Source of the DNA: an uncultured Mollicutes bacterium
Lineage (GTDB): Bacteria; Bacillota_I; Bacilli_A; RF39; UBA660
NCBI GenBank assembly: GCA_900550145.1
Contig: URRF01000041.1
Location: 1 to 10,873, forward strand
Reading direction: 5' to 3'
DNA length: 10,873 nucleotides
Shown: positions 1 through 5,068 of the stretch, piece by piece
Position numbering within the stretch: the stretch's first letter is position 1
Layout of the letters: every line of letters starts with the position of its first letter
The notes under the pieces: generated by a model
What the model saw: only the letters and a program-made list of their open reading frames with translations
What the model was told of the DNA's origin: nothing
Database searches by the model: none
Position numbers and translations under genes: made by a program

Positions 1-61
1 ATATGTCTTTTTCAATGTAACTTTGTTGCACTTCAGAAAAAATTTTCCATTTTAACTAATA

Positions 62-90
62 TTTACAAAAACGAATAGATAATATATAAT
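62..90 (+). promoter_or_regulatory. Promoter of the zinc-ribbon membrane protein gene
   Basis: A -35 hexamer TTTACA (62-67) and a perfect -10 TATAAT (85-90) are separated by 17 bases. They lie just upstream of a GGTGG-type ribosome site and the ATG at 108, giving a short leader of about 10 bases. It reads as a housekeeping sigma promoter. Confidence 0.75.
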
Positions 91-107
91 TAAGTGGGTG
101 GTAAAAT

Positions 108-689
108 ATGTCATATTGTAGTAATTGTGGTTACAAATTTGAAGGAAAAGAAAATTTTTGCCCTAGTTGTGGAGTAAAAATAGAAAAGAAAAAACAAAAG
201 AAAAAAAATAATGAAGAATCTATTAATGAAGAAAAAACAAAAAAAGTCATTAGTAATGAAACAAAAGAAAAAATAAAACAATTTCTTGATGTAAAAGATA
301 TCTCAGAAGAATTTTCAAAAGAAGAAGTAGAAGATAACAAATTATTAGGTGTATTATCTTATTGCGGTGTATTCGCATTAATACCTTATTTTTCAAATAG
401 AAAATCTAAATATGTAGAATTTCATTCAATACAAGGTATGAATTTACTGATAACAATGATTTGCTATATTATAACTTATAGCTTACTTTCTTTAATAAAA
501 GTAACAAGATATGTTATTGATTGGGGATACATGGTGGGAAGTAAAAAGGTAACGCCATTATGGATTACTTTACCAATGACATTTATTGGAATATTAATAT
601 TTATAATAATGATATATGGAATAATAAATGCATGTAATGGTAAATCAAAAACACTCCCTATAATAAATAAAATTAAAGTAATAAAATAA
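108..689 (+). CDS. Zinc-ribbon, DUF4870/Tic20-like membrane protein
   Basis: This 193-residue protein is probably a membrane protein with a cytosolic zinc ribbon; its biochemical role is unknown. The N-terminus shows two CxxC knuckles (C4/C7 and C18/C21), the usual short zinc-ribbon form. A charged lysine/glutamate linker follows at about 25-75. Three hydrophobic stretches follow (about 78-95, 112-131 and 150-174). Between the first and second, the motif KYVEFHSIQGMNLL resembles the 'FVRFHAxQ' signature of DUF4870/Tic20-like proteins. The ATG at 108 has GGTGG about 8 bases upstream, and the gene has its own promoter (62-90) and terminator (703-742), so it is monocistronic. The family call rests on motif likeness only. 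The fold and membrane location are fairly safe; the function is not. Confidence 0.75.
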   Translation: MSYCSNCGYKFEGKENFCPSCGVKIEKKKQKKKNNEESINEEKTKKVISNETKEKIKQFLDVKDISEEFSKEEVEDNKLLGVLSYCGVFALIPYFSNRKSKYVEFHSIQGMNLLITMICYIITYSLLSLIKVTRYVIDWGYMVGSKKVTPLWITLPMTFIGILIFIIMIYGIINACNGKSKTLPIINKIKVIK

Positions 690-702
690 CATGTTTTATA
701 TT

Positions 703-742
703 AAAAACACTTGTTTTGTCGAAAGTGTTTTTTTTATTTTTT
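703..742 (+). terminator. Rho-independent terminator after the zinc-ribbon gene
   Basis: The arms AAAAACACTT (703-712) and AAGTGTTTTT (723-732) pair across a 10-base loop and run into a long T tract with one A. It separates the zinc-ribbon gene from the sigma factor gene. Confidence 0.85.
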
Positions 743-750
743 ATTCATTT

Positions 751-775
751 TATAATATGTGAAAAGGAGATGATA
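751..775 (+). promoter_or_regulatory. Possible -10 box and strong ribosome site of the SigF/G-like gene
   Basis: A TATAAT at 751-756 has no good -35, because the preceding bases are the T tract of the upstream terminator. Shortly after comes AAAGGAGATGAT (763-774), which differs from the full anti-16S complement AAAGGAGGTGAT at one base. This very strong ribosome site lies about 50 bases before the first in-frame ATG (823), so it implies an earlier start near 781. Confidence 0.45.
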
Positions 776-822
776 AATATATTGTAAGTGATTTAGTAAG
801 TGTAGTAGAAGATAATAAAAAA

Positions 823-1440
823 ATGATTTATAAACTCGCTAATAGTTTTTCAAAAGAAAATAGCGAAGATCTATTTCAGGCGGGTGTAGTAGGCCTTATA
901 GAAGCATATAATAACTACATCGAAGGATATGGTGTTAAATTCTCAACATACGCATATTCTTACATATTAGGTGAAATGAAAAAATACATAAGAGAAAACA
1001 AAAGTGTAAAAATAAGTAGAGAAATACAGTATCTAAGTTATAGATTAGATAAGCTAATAGATTTACTTAGTCAAAAATATAAAAGAACACCTACAACAAG
1101 TGAACTAAGCATGGAAACTGGTATAGACGAATGGAAAATAATTGAGGCATTAAATATAAAAGGATGCGTTAGAAGTTTAGATGAACCAGTTGGGGAAGAC
1201 GATAAAATGACAGTTATGGATGTAGTTAGTGTACAAGAAAATACTGTTGATAGTGCAGAATTTGAAGAACTAATGAATTTACTTAATGATAACGAAAGAA
1301 AATTCATAGAAGAAAGATATATTCTTGATAAGTCACAAAGTGAAGTTGCAACTATTACAGGATATTCTCAAGCAAAAGTATCTAGAATTGAAAATAAAAT
1401 AAAACAGAAATTAAAAAAACATTATGCAAAAATAAGTTAA
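823..1440 (+). CDS. Sigma-70 family factor, SigF/SigG-like (sporulation type)
   Basis: An RNA polymerase sigma factor of the group-3 SigB/F/G type that would direct core polymerase to an alternative promoter set. From the ATG at 823 it has 205 residues. Region 2 shows EDLFQAGVVGLIEA then VKFSTYAYSYILGEMKKYIREN (described in two parts), with a KISREIQ region 3 start as in SigF/G. Region 3 carries TPTTSELSMETG, and region 4 has DKSQSEVATITGYSQAKVSRIE, the helix-turn-helix typical of SigF/G. In-frame codons upstream of 823 read VSDLVSVVEDNKK, which fits region 2.1. The strong ribosome site at 763-774 points to the same longer form, but its first codon would be ATT (781), since no ATG, GTG or TTG is in frame. 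823 is given as the first canonical start. Its stop codon lies in the loop of its terminator. Confidence 0.85.
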   Translation: MIYKLANSFSKENSEDLFQAGVVGLIEAYNNYIEGYGVKFSTYAYSYILGEMKKYIRENKSVKISREIQYLSYRLDKLIDLLSQKYKRTPTTSELSMETGIDEWKIIEALNIKGCVRSLDEPVGEDDKMTVMDVVSVQENTVDSAEFEELMNLLNDNERKFIEERYILDKSQSEVATITGYSQAKVSRIENKIKQKLKKHYAKIS

Positions 1441-1453
1441 CATAATGTTTTTT
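1414..1453 (+). terminator. Terminator overlapping the sigma gene's stop codon
   Basis: A perfect 13-base inverted repeat: AAAAAACATTATG (1414-1426) pairs with CATAATGTTTTTT (1441-1453). The TAA stop (1438-1440) is at the end of the 14-base loop. The left arm is coding sequence, so terminator and reading frame are constrained together. Confidence 0.85.
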
Positions 1454-1511
1454 GTTTAAGAATTAAATTTTAAATAAAATTCACATTTTGACAAAAAATA
1501 CATAAAACTAG

Positions 1512-1540
1512 TTGATATAATTACATTTTTTTGATATAAT
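1512..1540 (+). promoter_or_regulatory. Promoter of tRNA-Lys
   Basis: TTGATA (1512-1517), a 17-base spacer and TATAAT (1535-1540), the latter preceded by TG to form an extended -10. The predicted start is about 8 bases before the mature tRNA 5' end. A TTGACA at 1488-1493 and a second TATAAT at 1516-1521 are 22 bases apart, too far to form a normal promoter together. Confidence 0.75.
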
Positions 1541-1554
1541 CACAATTGTCTTAT

Positions 1555-1630
1555 GGGGCGTTAGCTCAGTTGGTAGAGCAACTGACTCTTAATCAGTGGG
1601 TCTAGGGTTCGAATCCCTAACGCCCCACCA
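1555..1630 (+). tRNA. tRNA-Lys (anticodon CTT)
   Basis: A complete 76-base tRNA with encoded CCA. The acceptor strands GGGGCGT and ACGCCCC pair fully. The D-arm reads AGCTCAGTTGGTAGAGC. The anticodon stem ACTGA/TCAGT encloses the loop CTCTTAA, so the anticodon is CTT, reading AAG lysine codons. The T-arm is TAGGG-TTCGAAT-CCCTA. The gene has its own promoter and a terminator at 1675-1698. The accessory island begins immediately 3' of it, which is the usual position for elements that integrate at tRNA 3' ends. Confidence 0.98.
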
Positions 1631-1649
1631 GATGATTAATACTCGAACT
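1626..1649 (+). repeat. Left copy of an imperfect direct repeat at the tRNA 3' end (possible attL)
   Basis: Starting in the CCA end of tRNA-Lys, this 24-base stretch matches 3731-3753 at 21 of 24 aligned positions; both share CACCAG and ATTAATACTCG(A/G)ACT. Here CTCGAA (1642-1647) also pairs with TTCGAG (1658-1663). The two copies bracket the accessory island, so they may be its attachment sites. The match runs mainly outside the tRNA, not into it, which is unusual for an integrase core. Confidence 0.5.
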
Positions 1650-1674
1650 TTTATAAATTCGAGAGTAATAAATT

Positions 1675-1698
1675 ACTAACAGAAATGTTAGTTTTTTT
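1675..1698 (+). terminator. Terminator of tRNA-Lys
   Basis: ACTAAC (1675-1680), a 6-base loop and GTTAGT (1687-1692), followed by an unbroken run of seven T (1692-1698). Confidence 0.8.
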
Positions 1699-1727
1699 GT
1701 TATTTAACAAAGGAAAGTGATTGAGTT

Positions 1728-1934
1728 ATGACAATAGAAACTAAAGAACTTGTAATAAGTAAAGAACTAAAAAGAAAGGTTGAAATGGTTTTTAGGTTTG
1801 CTAATGTAAAATACGCAATCATAAATGGAAATATCAAAAGTATTAAAAATACAAATATTACTATGATAAAAGAACAAACACTGAAAAATATACTATTTCT
1901 AAAAAACAATATATCAAAGATAAAGCCCATTTAA
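1728..1934 (+). CDS. Small hypothetical protein at the left edge of the island
   Basis: A 68-codon frame that starts at an ATG behind AAAGGAAAGTGAT, a close match to the full ribosome-site complement, about 10 bases upstream. The product is lysine- and isoleucine-rich and matches no family I know. Its last 24 codons or so overlap, in a different frame, the beginning of the relaxase remnant. The frame may therefore be a genuine short 5' gene fused to the remnant by deletion, or an accident of decay. No domain, signal peptide or membrane segment is visible. Confidence 0.3.
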   Translation: MTIETKELVISKELKRKVEMVFRFANVKYAIINGNIKSIKNTNITMIKEQTLKNILFLKNNISKIKPI

Positions 1935-2462
1935 GCACACTTCAAGATAAATACTATCAAAGACTAATAGATAATGGTTTTGATCTAGAAAGAGGCATTA
2001 AAAACAGCGATAACGAGCATATTTCTATAAAAAAAATTTAAAAAGATTACTAAAAAAACTAGAAAATAGATTAGAAAAGCAAAATTATTTAATGACTAGA
2101 GATTTTGAAGAAATAGAAGAAAAACTAAAAACTTCTAAACCAATAATTATAGGTAAAGAAGTTAAGATTAATCAAGATACTTATGATACATTAAATAATT
2201 TTATGAATACATCAAAAAGAGTTATAAAAGATATGCCAAATAATCAAGCATTATTTAAAGAACTGACTTAAGTTATACAGTAAATTATTTAGAAAAAGAT
2301 ACAAATAAAGTAATATCAGAAATAAAAGAATACCACAAACAAGATTTATATGATAATTTTGATTTACACGATATAGCAGATAACACATCAAAAGAAGAAG
2401 AAATAAATGATTATTTATATACAAAAAATTATGAATATGATGATAAGGATTTAAACATTTAA
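1862..2462 (+). pseudogene. Decayed C-terminal part of a MobV/Pre-type plasmid relaxase
   Basis: Three overlapping frames, each one base back from the last, read as one protein. Fragment one (about 1862-2041) contains TISKKQYIKDKAHLSTLQ, then YYQRLIDNGFDLERG and NSDNEHISI. Fragment two (about 2029-2271) is a coiled-coil-like Lys/Glu stretch ending in NQALFKELT. Fragment three (about 2265-2462) is acidic and ends in a normal TAA. The 'GFDLERG...H' block after an 'SKLQ..YY' helix is characteristic, as I recall, of Mob/Pre (pMV158 MobM-like) proteins just past the catalytic domain. The first shift falls in a run of eight A (2029-2036), the second near 2263-2268. The N-terminal relaxase domain with its catalytic residues is missing. 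Single-base deletions explain all the shifts; assembly error in the A8 run could explain one. A MobV-like oriT lies 50 bases downstream, which supports the call. Confidence 0.65.
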
Positions 2463-2482
2463 AAAACGAGCTACAGCTCGTT
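2461..2482 (-). terminator. Hairpin with T tract on the minus strand
   Basis: AACGAGCT (2465-2472) pairs perfectly with AGCTCGTT (2475-2482). Read on the minus strand it is followed by six T (2466-2461), so it would end transcription from the minus-strand operon at 2738-3548 before it enters the relaxase remnant. No T tract follows on the plus strand. Confidence 0.6.
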
Positions 2483-2503
2483 CAATAAAACTAAAATTCC
2501 ATT

Positions 2504-2545
2504 TTAGTAACACACTACGCTATTGGCAAAGCCAATAACGGTGTG
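2504..2545 (-). other. oriT: Candidate origin of transfer (MobV/pMV158 type)
   Basis: On the minus strand the sequence reads TAGTGTG then TTACTAAAATGG. TAGTGTG/TTA is the nick-site consensus of pMV158-family (MobV) plasmids. As in that family, the nick would lie at the base of an inverted repeat: CACAC (2511-2515) pairs with GTGTG (2541-2545), and TATTGGC (2521-2527) pairs with GCCAATA (2531-2537) across an AAA loop, with a small internal bulge. The predicted nick is between 2511 and 2510 on the minus strand. A second perfect repeat, CTAAAAT/ATTTTAG (2491-2507), sits on its 3' side. A MobV-like relaxase remnant ends 49 bases away. Confidence 0.6.
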
Positions 2546-2566
2546 AAAAAGGGGATTTCCCTTTTT
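2546..2566. terminator. Symmetrical hairpin, possible two-way terminator
   Basis: AAAAAGGG (2546-2553) pairs with CCCTTTTT (2559-2566) around a 5-base loop. Both strands end in T5, so it could stop transcription either way. It directly abuts the oriT-like hairpin. Confidence 0.45.
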
Positions 2567-2620
2567 AAACCCTTTTAAGCATAATTTTAGCAAGGCATAA
2601 AGCTAAGCAAAGTTATGTTT

Positions 2621-2649
2621 TTATTTTCAAAACTTCGTAATGAAAATAA
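2621..2649. repeat. Hairpin enclosing a repeated ACTTCGTAAT motif
   Basis: TTATTTTCA (2621-2629) and TGAAAATAA (2641-2649) pair perfectly over an 11-base loop. The loop carries ACTTCGTAA, and the 10-base motif ACTTCGTAAT (2632-2641) occurs again at 2682-2691. No T tract follows on either strand, so it is not a terminator. It may be part of the transfer or replication control region of the decayed element. Confidence 0.4.
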
Positions 2650-2737
2650 ATTTATAAAAATCTATCACCACTTACAAACTTACTTCGTAATTTCATAACG
2701 TGTCATGATTTTTTATTTAGTATTTAATTCTTAAATG

Positions 2738-3325
2738 CTATCTTTTAACTGAACCACTTTTATATGCTGCAGCCATTTGTTTAATTTCATTGTAATGTAA
2801 TTGTCTAATATTTTCTATACAAGCTTTTAATTTTTCACCATCTGGAGTAAGTTCAACACCATTTCTATTTAAACCTAAAAATGTTGCTATTTCTATTCCA
2901 CCACCAGCCATGTGAAATAAATCTCTATATTTACTAAAATAACTTCCTACATTACCTTTTTGCAAACAATTAGTTAAATCAGAAAGATTTTGTTTATAAT
3001 AATTGATTCTTCTTTCAAGATTCATTTTACATCTATAATCAAGTATATTATTTTCATCAAATTCAAATAAATTATTTTCACTTATATATTCTAATTCATC
3101 CAAAGTCAAACCATACAAATTACTACCAAAGACGATTTCATACATTTCATAAAAATTAAATTCATTATTCTTAGATTCTAATTCCAAATTTTTACTCATT
3201 TCTAACACAGCATCCCAGTCTTTCTTTAGTGAATCATATGTTATTAACTCTCTACTTGCAATTACTCTTTGAATTTCGTCTTTATCAATTACTTTATTCT
3301 TAACAAACACATTAATCATCTCCAA
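2738..3325 (-). CDS. Hypothetical protein, island cargo gene
   Basis: An intact minus-strand gene of 195 codons whose family I do not recognise. It looks soluble: no signal peptide or membrane segment, rich in Glu, Asn and Leu, and probably mostly helical. The C-terminal third carries an odd glycine cluster (HMAGGGIEIATFLGL) followed by ELTPDGEKLKACIENIRQLH. The frame opens with TTG, 11 bases after GGGAGAAG, which lies inside the end of the upstream gene. An ATG two codons later has GGAG directly abutting it, too close to serve, so TTG is preferred. It starts 4 bases after the stop of the gene at 3330-3548 and is surely co-transcribed with it. It remains open while the neighbouring relaxase has decayed, which suggests selection or recent arrival. 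Confidence 0.7.
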   Translation of the reverse strand: MEMINVFVKNKVIDKDEIQRVIASRELITYDSLKKDWDAVLEMSKNLELESKNNEFNFYEMYEIVFGSNLYGLTLDELEYISENNLFEFDENNILDYRCKMNLERRINYYKQNLSDLTNCLQKGNVGSYFSKYRDLFHMAGGGIEIATFLGLNRNGVELTPDGEKLKACIENIRQLHYNEIKQMAAAYKSGSVKR

Positions 3326-3329
3326 TTAT

Positions 3330-3548
3330 TTATCTACTTCTCCCATGCTCCATAGCATAATCATCTTCTTGTGTTAGTGCAATATCTAAAACTCTATAAC
3401 CATTTTGTTTTGCATATGCTTGAATATTTGCATATTCACTCTGGTATTTTTTAACTCTTTCATCATTAACATCAAGTGATTTTTTCTCAACAAAAATTAT
3501 TTTTTTGTCATCATCTTGTCCCCAATAAGAATAACAATCTATTAACAT
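3330..3548 (-). CDS. Small hypothetical protein, first gene of the island operon
   Basis: A 72-codon gene starting at ATG (3548), behind a weak TAGG-type ribosome site. It has a good promoter upstream with an extended -10, TGCTATAAT. The product is hydrophilic and charged; the centre (KKYQSEYANIQAYAKQNGYR) looks like an amphipathic helix, and the end is DDYAMEHGRSR. There are no membrane segments or metal-binding motifs. No family is recognised. The short-then-long pairing in a tight operon inside a mobile island resembles an antitoxin-toxin or immunity arrangement. That is inference from layout only, and nothing in the residues confirms it. Confidence 0.6.
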   Translation of the reverse strand: MLIDCYSYWGQDDDKKIIFVEKKSLDVNDERVKKYQSEYANIQAYAKQNGYRVLDIALTQEDDYAMEHGRSR

Positions 3549-3575
3549 ATTGATACCTACAATTCATCTAACATA

Positions 3576-3603
3576 ATTATAGCATATCTCTTGTATTTTT
3601 CAT
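3576..3603 (-). promoter_or_regulatory. Promoter of the minus-strand island operon
   Basis: Read on the minus strand, TATAAT (plus positions 3576-3581) is preceded by TGC, making an extended -10. A partial -35, ATGAAA (3598-3603), lies 16 bases further upstream. The start of transcription would be about 20 bases before the ATG at 3548. Confidence 0.65.
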
Positions 3604-3652
3604 AATTTAAATGTAAAATTAGACATTTTTTTGCCTCAAAATGTAAATTTTG

Positions 3653-3661
3653 TGATATAAT
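3653..3661 (+). promoter_or_regulatory. Extended -10 promoter pointing at the right-hand repeat
   Basis: TGATATAAT is the same nine bases as the -10 of the tRNA-Lys promoter. A poor -35 (TTGCCT, 3631-3636) is 19 bases away. About 140 bases downstream is a strong terminator (3769-3808) with no convincing reading frame between, so any product would be a short non-coding RNA. Confidence 0.4.
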
Positions 3662-3730
3662 TTGAATAGCTAGTAGTTATTACTACCTATAAATTTATGC
3701 CTAGTTGTTGTTGTACTTCCACCAAAAGGG

Positions 3731-3753
3731 CACCAGGTATTAATACTCGGACT
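3731..3753 (+). repeat. Right copy of the tRNA-end direct repeat (possible attR)
   Basis: Matches 1626-1649 at 21 of 24 aligned positions (CACCAGGT then ATTAATACTCGGACT). The upstream bases differ from the tRNA (AGGG against CCCC). About 2.1 kb separates the copies, enclosing the relaxase remnant, the oriT-like site and the two unknown genes. Degeneracy suggests an old insertion or a relationship other than a crossover core. Confidence 0.5.
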
Positions 3754-3768
3754 ATTAGAGATAATATA

Positions 3769-3808
3769 AAAACTACTTTCAGTTTAATTGGAGAGTAGTT
3801 TTAATTTT
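3769..3808 (+). terminator. Strong terminator at the right end of the island
   Basis: AAAACTACTTTC (3769-3780) pairs with GAGAGTAGTTTT (3791-3802) in 12 pairs, one of them T-G, around a 10-base loop. It is followed by TTTTAATTTT. It insulates ogt from the island. Confidence 0.75.
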
Positions 3809-3897
3809 GTAAATTTTTATATTTACCATATATTATGATTCTATTTAATTTATTAAAAATTCTTTTTTCATATTTTAAAACATGATAAACTAATAGT

Positions 3898-3903
3898 TAT
3901 AAT
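3898..3903 (+). promoter_or_regulatory. -10 box of the ogt-tag operon
   Basis: TATAAT lies 22 bases before the ATG of ogt. The -35 position holds only a poor TTAAAA (3875-3880, 17-base spacing). No Ada-box or other operator is evident. Confidence 0.45.
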
Positions 3904-3925
3904 AATTAATGAATAGGAGGAAATA

Positions 3926-4465
3926 ATGATTTATAAATGGCTATACAAAACCCCAAGTGAGTTTGATGATATATTAATGAATAGTGATGGGGAATATTTA
4001 ACGGGATTATGTTTTATTGGCTCAAAAGACGAAAATAAGCAGATTGTTAATTGCAAAGAAAAAGAATTACCAATCTTTAAAGAAACAAGAAAATGGTTAG
4101 ATATTTATTTTAGTGGTAAAAATCCAGATTTTACACCAAAATACAAAATTAATAATTTAACACCATTTAGACAAGAATGCGTTGATATAATGAATACTAT
4201 TCCATTTGGTAAAACAATAACATATAACGATATATCAAAAATCATAGCAGAAAAAAGAAAAATTAAAAGAATGTCTAGTCAAGCAGTAGGTGGTGCGGTT
4301 GGTTCAAATCCAATTTGTATTATTATACCTTGTCATAGAGTAGTTGGAACTAATGGAAGTTTAACAGGTTATGGAGGAGGAATTAAAAATAAAGTTGCTC
4401 TTTTAACACATGAAAAAAATGACATAAGTAAATACTTTGTTCCAAAAAAAGGTACTGCATTATGA
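3926..4465 (+). CDS. ogt: Methylated-DNA--protein-cysteine S-methyltransferase
   Basis: A suicide DNA-repair protein that moves the methyl group from O6-methylguanine (and O4-methylthymine) to its own cysteine. At 179 residues it is the usual Ogt length. The N-terminal half (1-77) is the variable ribonuclease-like domain. The C-terminal DNA-binding and active domain begins near 78. It contains the active-site IPCHRVVG (Cys136), the helix-turn-helix MSSQAVGGAVGSNPI with the conserved Asn128, the loop GSLTGYGGG and the LLTHEK end (Glu163, partner of the catalytic His/Cys pair). ATG at 3926 has AGGAGG 4-5 bases upstream. Its TGA stop overlaps the ATG of tag by four bases (ATGA), so translation is coupled. 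This TGA is the only one ending a gene in the window. Confidence 0.95.
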   Translation: MIYKWLYKTPSEFDDILMNSDGEYLTGLCFIGSKDENKQIVNCKEKELPIFKETRKWLDIYFSGKNPDFTPKYKINNLTPFRQECVDIMNTIPFGKTITYNDISKIIAEKRKIKRMSSQAVGGAVGSNPICIIIPCHRVVGTNGSLTGYGGGIKNKVALLTHEKNDISKYFVPKKGTAL

Positions 4466-5001
4466 AAAGATGTAAATGGTGTAATCTAAATAATCCTTTA
4501 TATATAGAATATCATGATAAAGAATGGGGCATACCTAATTTTGATGATAAATATTTATTTGAAATGCTATTACTAGAATCTTTTCAAGCAGGATTATCTT
4601 GGGAGTGCATTTTAAACAAAAGAAAATATTTTAAAAAAGCTTATGAAAACTTTGATATAGATAAAATTATAAATTTTGATGAAAGAAAAATAAAAGAATT
4701 ATTGTCAAATGATAAAATTATAAGAAATAAACTAAAAATAAATGCAAGTATTAATAATGCAAAAATATTTAAAAATATTCAAAATGAATACGGAAGTTTT
4801 TATAAATACTTACTGACTTTTACAAAAAATAAAATATTAAAAGAAACTAACAAAACGACAAACGATTTATCAGATTCTATTTCAAAAGATTTAATAAAAA
4901 GAGGTATGAAATTTGTCGGATCAACAATTATCTATTCATATTTACAAGCCACTGGCTTTATATACTCACATGAAAAAGAATGTTTTATGAGTAAAGAATA
5001 A
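4462..5001 (+). CDS. tag: DNA-3-methyladenine glycosylase I
   Basis: Removes 3-methyladenine from alkylated DNA, starting base-excision repair. 179 residues, close to E. coli Tag (187). All zinc-snap ligands of the Tag family are present: Cys4 and His18 at the N-terminus (KRCKWC, EYHDKEWG), and His170 and Cys174 at the C-terminus (SHEKEC). LLLESFQAGLSW carries Glu39, equivalent to E. coli Glu38, and Trp47, equivalent to Trp46, which line the 3mA pocket. GMKFVGSTIIYSYLQATG is the helix-hairpin-helix-like DNA-binding segment. It overlaps ogt by four bases and has no ribosome site of its own, so it depends on ogt translation. The pair deals with two different alkylation lesions. No clear terminator follows; the next promoter begins 12 bases after its stop. 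Confidence 0.95.
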   Translation: MKRCKWCNLNNPLYIEYHDKEWGIPNFDDKYLFEMLLLESFQAGLSWECILNKRKYFKKAYENFDIDKIINFDERKIKELLSNDKIIRNKLKINASINNAKIFKNIQNEYGSFYKYLLTFTKNKILKETNKTTNDLSDSISKDLIKRGMKFVGSTIIYSYLQATGFIYSHEKECFMSKE

Positions 5002-5012
5002 AAGTATACTAT

Positions 5013-5041
5013 TTGCAAAAATACTTAATATAATATATAAT
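5013..5041 (+). promoter_or_regulatory. Promoter of the second sigma factor gene
   Basis: TTGCAA (5013-5018), a 17-base spacer and TATAAT (5036-5041). The expected start is only about 8 bases before the GGGGG ribosome site of the gene. Confidence 0.7.
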
Positions 5042-5068
5042 AATCGTACTTTGATTGGGGGAATTAAT

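Larger units (their letters stand above)
3668..3808 (+). ncRNA. Possible short non-coding transcript across the island's right end
   Basis: Bounded by the extended -10 at 3653-3661 and a good terminator. It contains a small hairpin (TAGTA/TACTA near 3671-3685), CCACCA at 3719-3724 and the direct-repeat copy at 3731-3753. No tRNA fold can be drawn: there is no T-loop TTCRA and no paired acceptor. It may be the remains of a transcribed attachment region. The 377 bases between the minus operon and ogt hold nothing else I can name. Confidence 0.2.

Noticed and set aside
1..61. Tail of a preceding gene or terminator at the window edge
   Set aside because: No open frame, stable hairpin or T tract could be made out in these 61 bases.
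1488..1521. Second tRNA promoter from TTGACA (1488) and TATAAT (1516)
   Set aside because: The spacer is 22 bases, outside the working range; the 1512-1540 pair fits far better.
1642..1663. TCGAAC...TTCGA inverted repeat as a LexA box
   Set aside because: The arms are CTCGAA/TTCGAG with a 10-base loop; it does not have the GAAC-N4-GTTC form.
3609..3632. AAATGT/ACATTT hairpin with T7 as a terminator
   Set aside because: Only six weak A-T-rich pairs and no plus-strand gene upstream of it; could arise by chance at this composition.
3668..3735. Possible degenerate tRNA ending in ACCA
   Set aside because: CCACCA and TAGCT-like bases are present, but there is no T-loop, no paired acceptor and no anticodon stem; kept only as a possible transcript.
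3697..3796. Short plus-strand frame of about 33 codons with a Cys-Cys-Cys run (ATG 3697)
   Set aside because: No ribosome site, odd composition, and it runs through the direct repeat and into the terminator stem; not a believable gene.
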